Assembly: GCA_021106775.1 (NCBI GenBank) | Contig: JAIOTL010000178.1 | Location: forward strand, 1 to 21,647 | Length of the DNA stretch: 21,647 bases | DNA from: Planctomycetota bacterium | GTDB taxonomy: Bacteria > Planctomycetota > UBA8742 > SKZP01 > JAIOTL01 | Direction of reading: 5' to 3' | In this document: positions 8,501 through 14,349 of the stretch, one piece after another | How positions within the stretch are numbered: position 1 is the first letter of the stretch | How the letters are laid out: each line of letters begins with the position of its first letter | Program-made: the position numbers and the translations under genes | The notes under the pieces: model-generated | Databases searched by the model: none | What the model was told of the DNA's origin: nothing | Seen by the model: only the letters and a program-made list of their open reading frames with translations

Positions 8501-10309
8501 TTCCTTGAGTGCCGATTCTGACGCTTTGGCATACGCAATCGAGAGATTATTCTGCGATTCTTTCAGTGCTTTTCGGGTGCCAGCTTCAGATTCCAATGCT
8601 TTCTGTTTCTCATTCTCGGCAATAATTTTCGCAATATCCGCGTTTTGCTTTTCCTGCTCAGCAATTTTTCTCTGATTTTTCTCACTATCGAGAGCGTTTG
8701 AAATATTTATGAACGAAATTGATGCGAGAATCACAGCAATCAAAAAAACTGCTGCCGCCGCAGTTACCAGAGTTTTATTTCGCTGAACCCATTTAACAAG
8801 TATCTGCCACGATGAATATTGTGCTGCCCCAACTGTAAAACCATGAAGAAATCGAGAAATCTCACTTTTAAGTGAGTTTACGGTTTGATAGCGTTCAGAT
8901 TGCGATTTGCTCATTGCTTTAAGGGTTATAGCTTCGAGTTCTCGAGGAGGTATCGGCATACCTGTTTCTTCAGCCTTGACTGAAGGCAGAATTGGTGCAA
9001 TCGATGTAACCATGCCGACGATTTCCCAAGCGGTTTTACCCTCAAACGGCAGAGAATATGTAATCATTTCGTATAAAATGACACCAAGCGAGTAAATGTC
9101 GGAGCGTTCGTCGATAATTTGAATCTCACCGTCAGCCTGCTCAGGAGGCATGTATGCTGGTGTTCCGATTACTCTGCCATCCATCGTAATTATCGGTTCC
9201 GAATGAATATTATCGTGTACTTTTGTCGCAATATCACCTTTGTTCAGATTCAGCCTAACCGAGTTCTCAGATGTATCATCAACTCCGATAACCTTAGCAA
9301 GACCCCAATCCATAACCTGCACCTCGCCAAACTCACCAACCATTATATTCGCCGGCTTCAAATCTCTGTGAATAACACCCTTGGAGTGCGAAAATGCCAT
9401 TGCATCACAGATTTTAACGAAAATATTCATTTTCTCGGTCAGGCTGAGAACATCGCCTTTTTTCTCAAGCTCCCAGAATTTTGTTCGCGAATTACCCGGT
9501 GATTCTTGCAGTAATTTTCTTTCGTTACGAAGAATCTGCTGAAGCGACCTTCCACGAACATATTTCATCGTGAAATATATCCGTTTATCCTCGCTTATAT
9601 TGATTTCATGTACGGGTACGATGTTAGGATGCTCAAGCTGTCCGGTTATTTGTGCTTCAATGAGGAATTTCTGAAGCTCCAATTTACTTGCCTGTCTGCC
9701 TGTCAGAATAACCTTGGCAGCAAGTTCGCGCTGTAAATCATGGTCGAAAACCGACAAGACTGCACCCATGCCGCCTCTGCCAATCTCACCGGTTACAACG
9801 TGTTTACCAAGTAACTCAGCTGTAACCGTTGTATCACCAAGCGAATCACCCTTTTTAAGTTCGAGAACCGTATCATCGGAATCAGGCTGTTCAAGATGAA
9901 TACTCGATTCAATCTCGAATTTATCCTTCAAATAATCGGATACGAGCAAATCTTTTTTGCTTTCGTCCTCAGAAGCTGTTTGTGTATCCGATTTCGCTTG
10001 TTGAGTCGTATCCGCTGAGAACACTGTCTTAGGCGTGATTCTTGCGATATTCATGAGGGTTTCTTTGCTTTTGGCAGGAGTGAATCCATCGTCATCATCA
10101 AGTGTTTCAATTTTCTCGGGTTTTGAAGAATCTTCTGTATCTGATACATCTTTTTCCATGTGCGATAATATGCCAGCATCGAGTAAAAAGCACAGGAAAT
10201 CAGCTGAATCACTCTGCTGATATTTCTGTACGTATTTATCAAGCTCGACATCGGAAAATAACTTTGTTTTCTCAAGAATTGCGAGTATTCGCACATCCGC
10301 ATCGTTCAT
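5537..10309 (-). CDS. Giant transmembrane Ser/Thr protein kinase with WD40-like propellers
   Basis: 1590 residues. Order: a small helical N-terminal module (about 5-50); an acidic, low-complexity linker; a Hanks-type kinase domain (about 170-490); one membrane helix (about 514-536); a coiled coil (about 540-600); about 18 WD40-like blades (about 640-1430); and a helical tail. Kinase landmarks are intact: GEIGRGGMG loop 174-182, Lys199, Glu218, H314-R315-D316 with K318, D334-W335-G336 (DWG in place of DFG), and MPPE at 387-390. The activation segment is long (about 48 residues). Recurring blade endings such as AYLWD, LKIWS and VFLWT mark the propellers; most lack the classical GH step. The predicted topology is kinase inside, propellers outside, a sensor-kinase layout. 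GGGGAA precedes the ATG. It sits between a barrel protein gene and a surface nuclease gene, so envelope signalling is plausible. The ligand and targets are unknown. Confidence 0.88.
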   Translation of the reverse strand: MNDADVRILAILEKTKLFSDVELDKYVQKYQQSDSADFLCFLLDAGILSHMEKDVSDTEDSSKPEKIETLDDDDGFTPAKSKETLMNIARITPKTVFSADTTQQAKSDTQTASEDESKKDLLVSDYLKDKFEIESSIHLEQPDSDDTVLELKKGDSLGDTTVTAELLGKHVVTGEIGRGGMGAVLSVFDHDLQRELAAKVILTGRQASKLELQKFLIEAQITGQLEHPNIVPVHEINISEDKRIYFTMKYVRGRSLQQILRNERKLLQESPGNSRTKFWELEKKGDVLSLTEKMNIFVKICDAMAFSHSKGVIHRDLKPANIMVGEFGEVQVMDWGLAKVIGVDDTSENSVRLNLNKGDIATKVHDNIHSEPIITMDGRVIGTPAYMPPEQADGEIQIIDERSDIYSLGVILYEMITYSLPFEGKTAWEIVGMVTSIAPILPSVKAEETGMPIPPRELEAITLKAMSKSQSERYQTVNSLKSEISRFLHGFTVGAAQYSSWQILVKWVQRNKTLVTAAAAVFLIAVILASISFINISNALDSEKNQRKIAEQEKQNADIAKIIAENEKQKALESEAGTRKALKESQNNLSIAYAKASESALKEGNIPAATLFASNSLAIRENDTARNIYLNHKNHPFSIINQHWHKHPVTLARYNADSSILLTIAKNAYLWDSQGNLISKLKHDDEISYAVFTPDGLRILTASWFVKDKCWSKTLKIWSLAGDLVSELNHESFVGLINFSSDGQTLLTSTFEFDKQTGVLTKGLDGIKIWNFDGLLLKTIVPTDENNDFAKSEISDANFSIDNKHILTNSYKSGKLNNNPVSRICVHDFEGEELMSIANDEFIYSAEFMGTKYHIFTISYNYALGKGFVRIYSIDGLEQLKINVDTNYLSTDVSRDGNLFVMNNLKKHTATVFETNGNIIAELEHENAVKDCYFINNGKTVVSSTETDVFVWNIENKTKIVLKHLTPITSFVTSPSSSKNQFTQKIAVTIFNKLYIWEASGTLLCSVEMPFDIKSVFFTDYGNGFVVVSDVVAYHWDIRRSYTDILEHNESIQSIKHSRLQNQLLTYSSNNRDVFLWTFNGQQLNRSETSNSIFGFVTNTDLYYTSEGQKLHLRNSQNKLKATLNHVGNLVFVDTNPVNSKVLVSIENSDSAYLWDIETQKYVHVKSTISEYTPRFSNTGKYIIAESTSERNKVLTIYNLHGEKVDEIIVGDIELKTVRFSPDDKHLITIDYNGHINCWSLINEISFVFEIEHGNSINLVEIAGDSSKIFVSSYGMSRIYDFMGKQLASIKHDGEISKACFSKDNLSILAAGKEIALYNLQGDKLIEFKNSIDHIYVVEAKFIDSNTIFTATNSTITLWNTHGSLVYNIQMKNAIWHADIDYKSGRIFSASGANVHIWKFRESGNNILLKQRYKSGFVIKDMKLTPEIRLKISSKLQDYIAFYSQNFDEISEPMKNVFSELSKGNVSSKMFEDLESAVLQHDKPSEYYLYLCMKFNSMKRANVLKLFLTEAIEGKLDNNMKFGTQTSPSVDKYEVLKLVIESCKTEAMFDNVRTQRIDEKRIKLEQIAAKAKELLKESRSGSILEILLHP

Positions 10310-10344
10310 ACGTTCCCCGACATTGTCATTTCATTAATTATCGC

Positions 10345-10350
10345 ATTATA
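10345..10350 (-). promoter_or_regulatory. Probable -10 element of the kinase gene
   Basis: A perfect TATAAT lies on the minus strand, 35 bp before the ATG at 10309, in the 71-bp gap after the barrel gene. The -35 region at normal spacing (TTTCAT, 10373-10368) is weak. This is a positional and consensus call only. Confidence 0.45.
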
Positions 10351-10380
10351 CACGACAAAGACGGGCAATGAAAGAACGCT

Positions 10381-11385
10381 CTAAAAAGCGAATATGAATA
10401 ATCGCAGACCGATTTCCCAACCCTCAGTAACACGGTTATTGCTTTCAAAACCTGCTTGATAGCCCCAAAATAACTCAACTCCCCAATAAAATCCTGGTTT
10501 GAGAATAGCTTTCGGCAGTCTTTCATAAGTTATTACAAGCGGATAACGCCAGCGCATAAACCAGCCCCATCCATCGCCACCTGTCGGCAAGCCGAATGCG
10601 CCGGTAATTCCGTATTCAGTCGGAAAAATGAGCTGCAAGCTAAACATTAACGCAGACCAAGGATTCAGAAACGCTCCTACGAAACTTGTGGCGGAAATGC
10701 CTTTTCTGAACATCGGATTGACAAATTTAATTTCCATAAGTCCGCCACCAAAGAAATCATCCTCATCGTAAAGTCCGACGAATTTCAACTGCGTGCCCAG
10801 AAAATACATGTCGAAAAATGCTGCGGTCCTTCGGTTTTCAAGAAATTCCTGACCTTTGAGAGCATCGCTGTAAAAATATGAGAGTCCGCCGCCAATGCGC
10901 CATCCTGAAATGTCCAGCGAACCCATTTTACCACCTGCAAAAAAATACATTGTTGCGCGTGAATCGAAAAACTCGAATTCATCTCTGCCAAAGTCTGAGC
11001 CTGCAGCCTGCACCTTCAATCCGACAAATTTATATTCAAAATTTAATTGCGTGTCATATGCTGTCCAATTTAACCGCCTGTCAAACCATCTGCTTTCGCT
11101 GACAATGCCTGATGACATATAAAACAATGGACCTCTCAGCGCAACTTTAAGTCGAGTATTAGAAGGTAAATCTTCCTGTGTTTGTGGTGCGATGTAATCG
11201 TCTTCACCTTGCCTAAGTGCGAGAATTTTTGCGATTTGCATGTCAAGTATGATTTTGCTGAAATCGACTTTTCCGCGCGTCTCAATCATTATCGGAGCTT
11301 GACAATCGAAATCACCGGCATGCGAAACATTTGATGATAGCACAATTATTATTAGTGGCATAATTATCGAAATATGTTTAATCAA
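10381..11385 (-). CDS. Predicted outer-membrane beta-barrel protein of unknown function
   Basis: 334 residues with a clear Sec signal peptide (about 1-23, cleavage likely after NVSHA). Past residue 90 the protein is a run of alternating aromatic and hydrophobic strands rich in Gly, Tyr, Phe and Trp. It ends in LRLFIFAF, a C-terminal Phe as recognised by the outer-membrane barrel assembly machinery. No enzymatic motif was found and I do not recognise the family. The start is a TTG with a very strong GGGGGG ribosome site 5 nt away. The next in-frame Met (residue 9) would destroy the signal peptide. It is followed after 71 bp by the kinase gene on the same strand. Upstream lies a 251-bp gap containing a split repeat, so its promoter may lie within or beyond that repeat. 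Being an outer-membrane barrel is an inference from composition. Confidence 0.7.
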   Translation of the reverse strand: MIKHISIIMPLIIIVLSSNVSHAGDFDCQAPIMIETRGKVDFSKIILDMQIAKILALRQGEDDYIAPQTQEDLPSNTRLKVALRGPLFYMSSGIVSESRWFDRRLNWTAYDTQLNFEYKFVGLKVQAAGSDFGRDEFEFFDSRATMYFFAGGKMGSLDISGWRIGGGLSYFYSDALKGQEFLENRRTAAFFDMYFLGTQLKFVGLYDEDDFFGGGLMEIKFVNPMFRKGISATSFVGAFLNPWSALMFSLQLIFPTEYGITGAFGLPTGGDGWGWFMRWRYPLVITYERLPKAILKPGFYWGVELFWGYQAGFESNNRVTEGWEIGLRLFIFAF

Positions 11386-11390
11386 GGATT

Positions 11391-11396
11391 CCCCCC
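11391..11396 (-). promoter_or_regulatory. Strong ribosome binding site supporting a TTG start
   Basis: Six consecutive G residues on the minus strand sit 5 nt before the TTG at 11385. This site, together with the intact signal peptide that follows, is the reason for accepting a rare start codon. Confidence 0.7.
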
Positions 11397-11432
11397 AAGT
11401 TTCGGTTAGTCTGTGATTGAAAACTCAAAAAT

Positions 11433-11612
11433 TGTCATTCCTGCGAAAGCAGGCAGGTAAACCTGCTTTTACTCACAACATCGACAATAGGACTCAAGAG
11501 CTTTTATTACCTTTTGACAGTGTTGTAAACTTAAAGCAGAAAGTCAGTCAGGAATCCAGATAATATACTGAATATCCCGGATTCTGGATTCCCAATCAAG
11601 TTGGGAATGACA
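11433..11612. repeat. Paired-hairpin repeat, copy 1, split by a 99-bp insert
   Basis: The ends are TGTCATTCC and GAATGACA, as in the copies at 13111 and 14240. The left arm (11433-11453) stops after the GCAGG of the first hairpin and the repeat resumes at 11553. Removing 11454-11552 leaves 81 bp, matching the other copies (83 and 79 bp). The right hairpin, ATTCCCAA and TTGGGAAT around TCAAG, is identical in all three. It lies between the amidohydrolase and barrel genes, both on the minus strand. Confidence 0.85.
11454..11552. mobile_element. Nested MITE-like palindromic insert
   Basis: This 99-bp segment interrupts the first hairpin of the repeat. Its inner arms, 11463-11480 and 11521-11539, are imperfect inverted repeats: CTGCTTT and ACAACA pair fully, with a few mismatches and one bulge between. 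CAGG occurs at both junctions (11450-11453 and 11549-11552), as a 4-bp target duplication would look. It has no coding capacity. It could be a miniature insertion element or another palindromic repeat family. The boundaries rest on comparison with only two intact copies. Confidence 0.5.
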
Positions 11613-11636
11613 TTGAAGATAGTTTTCAAATACCAT

Positions 11637-13037
11637 CTAATCGATTATATACTGTCTGTTCATGATTTTTTCCCATTTTTTGTGTTTTATACTTTCCACG
11701 AATTCGAGTTTGATTTCCTGTCTGAAAGTTTCGTTGAGGATTGCTTCCAGTCCGGTCATTGCAAGTGCTTTTGCAGCGGTAACAGTGCCTTTAATTGCGA
11801 ATGGCATCATTGTCGATGCTGTTGCAGCCCAGGAATGCAGCGAGATTCCAAGGGGAACAGTTGCTCCCCAAAGTTGTGCTGTTGGAGCAACCCAGCTCAC
11901 GTCGCAGACATCGGTACTTGCCAGGAAAATCGGCGGTTCAGGCACAATAGAAGTGATAATTTCGGACATTCCGAGTTCCTCGATGCCAGAATTCTTTTGA
12001 ATTTCACGTGCTAAATTGTTGTCATCAGCATTAAATTTGGTTGCTCCGATTTTATTAAGAATTTCCTGGATTTTATGTGATGCTGATTTATTCGGGTTGA
12101 ATTCCCAGAATCCGATGTCAGCCTTCAAAACAGGCGCTCTGTATCCCTTGCTTTTGTTGCCGTGCCAAGTGCGCCAACTCATCATGTCGGCAGCCTTTGC
12201 CAGAATCTTCATATCCTCAATCAGCGCAAGAGCCTGCTCCATCGTTGCTTCGCGAACCTTGAACGAGAGCTTCGCGTAATCCGGCACGATGTTCGATGCC
12301 TTGCCGCCGTCATCGATAACATAATGCAGCCTTGCAGTCGTGGGAACGTGCTCGCGCATGAACTCCAGCGATTGGATGAAAAGTAACAGCGAATCAAGCG
12401 CGGATCTGCCGTCCCAGGGCGTCGCAGCAGCATGTGAACTTCTGCCGAAAAACTCCAGACTGCCCGAAATTGCTGCTACACTCGATTCAATCCACGCACG
12501 AGTAACCTCGTATGGATGCCATGTGAGAATCAGGTCGAAATCGTTGAATGCACCTGCATCAGCAAAATAAAGCTTTCCGCCGCCGCCCTCTTCCGCAGGT
12601 GTCCCGAAAGCATAAATATCGGCATTTAATTTCTGCGTTTCCACAATTTCCTTGAGGGCGATTGCTGCGGTTGCTGCACCCGCGCCAAGTAAGGCATGCT
12701 GACATCCATGACCAGCAGTATCAGATTTTTCGGGATTTTTATGAGTTACCGCATGCTGAAACATGCCCGGCAGTGCGTCATACTCGATAAGGTAGCCGAT
12801 TTTAATGGCATCAGCATTTCCCGACAGAAATTTTGCGGTAAATGCGGTTTCCAGCCCATGCACAGGTTTTTCTACCTGAAATCCCGCATTTTCGAGAACC
12901 TTTGCTATGTATTCAGAACTTTTGTATTCCTTAAAGAGTGTTTCGGGATTTTCCCACAAAAACGTCCGTATCGCGTCAATTACATTGGTTTTGTCATCAA
13001 CCGCCTGTGCTAACATCCTAAAAATATCAACGTTCAT
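11637..13037 (-). CDS. M20D-family amidohydrolase, AbgB-like
   Basis: 466 residues, close to the usual length of the AbgB-type branch (p-aminobenzoyl-glutamate hydrolase subunit B and related amide hydrolases). It has no signal peptide, so it is cytoplasmic. Metal and catalytic landmarks: C112 and H114 in HGCQH, E149-E150 in PAEEGGGG, H174 in TWHP, and H401 in LHSW. The inserted dimerisation lid starts near SSHAAATPWDG (200-210), and STDVCDVSW (375-383) matches the family's second active-site block. The expected reaction is hydrolysis of an N-acyl or N-aminoacyl amide. The substrate cannot be read from sequence, and folate-breakdown products are only one option. GGGAG (13049-13045) lies 7 nt before the ATG. 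It is divergent from the pseudouridine synthase gene, with a repeat copy in the shared upstream region. Confidence 0.85.
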   Translation of the reverse strand: MNVDIFRMLAQAVDDKTNVIDAIRTFLWENPETLFKEYKSSEYIAKVLENAGFQVEKPVHGLETAFTAKFLSGNADAIKIGYLIEYDALPGMFQHAVTHKNPEKSDTAGHGCQHALLGAGAATAAIALKEIVETQKLNADIYAFGTPAEEGGGGKLYFADAGAFNDFDLILTWHPYEVTRAWIESSVAAISGSLEFFGRSSHAAATPWDGRSALDSLLLFIQSLEFMREHVPTTARLHYVIDDGGKASNIVPDYAKLSFKVREATMEQALALIEDMKILAKAADMMSWRTWHGNKSKGYRAPVLKADIGFWEFNPNKSASHKIQEILNKIGATKFNADDNNLAREIQKNSGIEELGMSEIITSIVPEPPIFLASTDVCDVSWVAPTAQLWGATVPLGISLHSWAATASTMMPFAIKGTVTAAKALAMTGLEAILNETFRQEIKLEFVESIKHKKWEKIMNRQYIID

Positions 13038-13110
13038 AATTTCGCTCCCTGTTCACATTATCAATGAATATGTTATATAATTAGTTGTGGTTTTCATATT
13101 ATGGTTTGGT

Positions 13111-13193
13111 TGTCATTCCTGCGAAAGCAGGAATCCAGTGATTTGATAAATTGTAGTGATTTCGCTGGATTCCCAATCAAGTTGGGAATGACA
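13111..13193. repeat. Paired-hairpin repeat, copy 2 (intact)
   Basis: An 83-bp unit. The left hairpin is ATTCCTGC / GAAA loop / GCAGGAAT (13115-13134). The right hairpin is ATTCCCAA / TCAAG / TTGGGAAT (13169-13189). The outer arms TGTCATTCC and GGAATGACA, and the inner AATCCAG (13132-13138) and CTGGATT (13165-13171), are also complementary, so the whole unit can fold either as two hairpins or as one long stem. It sits in the divergent gap between the amidohydrolase and the pseudouridine synthase. Confidence 0.9.
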
Positions 13194-13250
13194 ATAACAT
13201 AGTTTCTAAACCACTACCAAAATTTTCATTGTTTTACATGAAAAAATCCA

Positions 13251-14213
13251 ATGACTGAAGAACATCTTGCACCCGATTTCGATAACCTTGAGCCAGTTGT
13301 GTTTAAGCCGACCTCTGATAATGCAGGTGTAAGGCTTGACGTATTTTTGTCCGAGAAGCTTACGAGATATTCGCGCACGTTTATTGCAAAGCTCATCAAG
13401 GACGGCAATATCAACGTTGAAAAAGGTAAAAACAAAGCGGGATATCGGATTAGGGGAAACGAAACAATTACTCTGCAACTGCCTAAACTCATGCCGTCGA
13501 TGCTGAAACCCTATGATTATCCGCTTGAAATTCTTTATGAGGATGAATTGCTGCTCGTTGTGAACAAACCTGCGGGATTGACGACGCATCCAGTGAATAA
13601 TCGGCATCAGGATACACTGGCGAATGCTGTTGTGGCGCATACTGACAAATTATCCAGCATTGACAAGAACCCGCTGAAATTGGGCATTGTACATCGGCTT
13701 GACCGCGAAACTTCAGGCGCAATCATTGTTGCGAAGGACGAATGGGCGCATTACAAGCTTTCTGAGCAGTTTCAGGCGCGTACAACCCAGAAAGAGTATC
13801 ATGCAATTGTTATCGGTAATTTCCCGTATGACGAGGATATTGTTGACCTACCCATTGGTAGACACCTGAAGAATCCGGTGATGATGGCGATAAGCGAAAG
13901 AGGGAAATCGGCGAAGACGTTTTTCAAGACGCTCGAACGCAACGACAGTTTTTCGTATGTTGCTGCGTTTCCGAAAACCGGCAGAACTCATCAGATTCGC
14001 GTTCACCTGAGTTATCGAGGTTTTCCGATTGCCGGCGACAAGCTTTATTCGACACATATCACTAAAAACAAAAGCGTTCCAATCGAGCGTCATGCCCTTC
14101 ACGCCTACAAAATTAAATTTACTCACCCGAAAACTCTTGAAACGCTTGAAATAACTGCGCCTTATCCTCAGGATTTTCAACAAATGCTCGATTTTATGCG
14201 AGAACAAAACTAG
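13251..14213 (+). CDS. RluA/RluD-family 23S rRNA (or tRNA) pseudouridine synthase
   Basis: 320 residues, cytoplasmic, isomerising specific uridines in RNA to pseudouridine. An N-terminal S4 RNA-binding domain (about 27-75, RLDVFLSEKL) is followed by the RluA-type catalytic domain (about 90-300). The catalytic Asp is D151 in HRLDRETSG. Other family blocks are LLVVNKPAGLTTHP and the GRTHQIRVH motif. The S4 domain points to the RluD/RluC group, but the modified position cannot be assigned from sequence alone, so no gene symbol is given. No convincing Shine-Dalgarno precedes the ATG; there is only an A-rich stretch. A nearby upstream ATG at 13238 is out of frame. It is convergent with recG, with two repeats in the 136-bp gap between them. 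Confidence 0.92.
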   Translation: MTEEHLAPDFDNLEPVVFKPTSDNAGVRLDVFLSEKLTRYSRTFIAKLIKDGNINVEKGKNKAGYRIRGNETITLQLPKLMPSMLKPYDYPLEILYEDELLLVVNKPAGLTTHPVNNRHQDTLANAVVAHTDKLSSIDKNPLKLGIVHRLDRETSGAIIVAKDEWAHYKLSEQFQARTTQKEYHAIVIGNFPYDEDIVDLPIGRHLKNPVMMAISERGKSAKTFFKTLERNDSFSYVAAFPKTGRTHQIRVHLSYRGFPIAGDKLYSTHITKNKSVPIERHALHAYKIKFTHPKTLETLEITAPYPQDFQQMLDFMREQN

Positions 14214-14236
14214 TGCACTGTTACATAAGTTCCAGG
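14213..14236. repeat. Short repeat B, copy 1
   Basis: GCACTGTTACATAAGTTCCAG recurs at 21121-21143 as GCACACTGTTACATAAGTTTCAG: near-identical apart from an AC insertion and one base. Here it starts at the last base of the pseudouridine synthase stop codon and leads into paired-hairpin copy 3. Confidence 0.7.
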
Positions 14237-14239
14237 TTT

Positions 14240-14318
14240 TGTCATTCCCGTGAAAACGGGAATCCAGAACGTTTGTGCTATTGAAGATTCTGGATTCCCA
14301 ATCAAGTTGGGAATGACA
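14240..14318. repeat. Paired-hairpin repeat, copy 3 (intact)
   Basis: A 79-bp unit. The left hairpin is ATTCCCGT / GAAA / ACGGGAAT (14244-14263). Relative to copy 2, the stem bases changed on both sides (CTGC/GCAG to CCGT/ACGG) while the loop stayed GAAA. The right hairpin is identical to the other copies. Inner arms of 9 bp (14261-14269 with 14288-14296) can pair. It lies between the convergent pseudouridine synthase and recG genes, where it could end both transcripts, although no T-run follows. Confidence 0.9.
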
Positions 14319-14349
14319 GAAGTATTATTTCTGTGCGACTGAGGTTATT

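Noticed and set aside
9119..9502. Plus-strand open frame of 127 codons opposite the kinase domain
   Set aside because: The opposite strand encodes invariant kinase motifs here, so this frame is a by-product.
13238..13250. Upstream ATG for the pseudouridine synthase
   Set aside because: It is 13 bases from 13251 and therefore out of frame.
11433..14318. The recurring hairpin repeats as a CRISPR array
   Set aside because: The three copies are over 1 kb apart with genes between them, internally palindromic over 80 bp, and have no regular spacers or cas genes.
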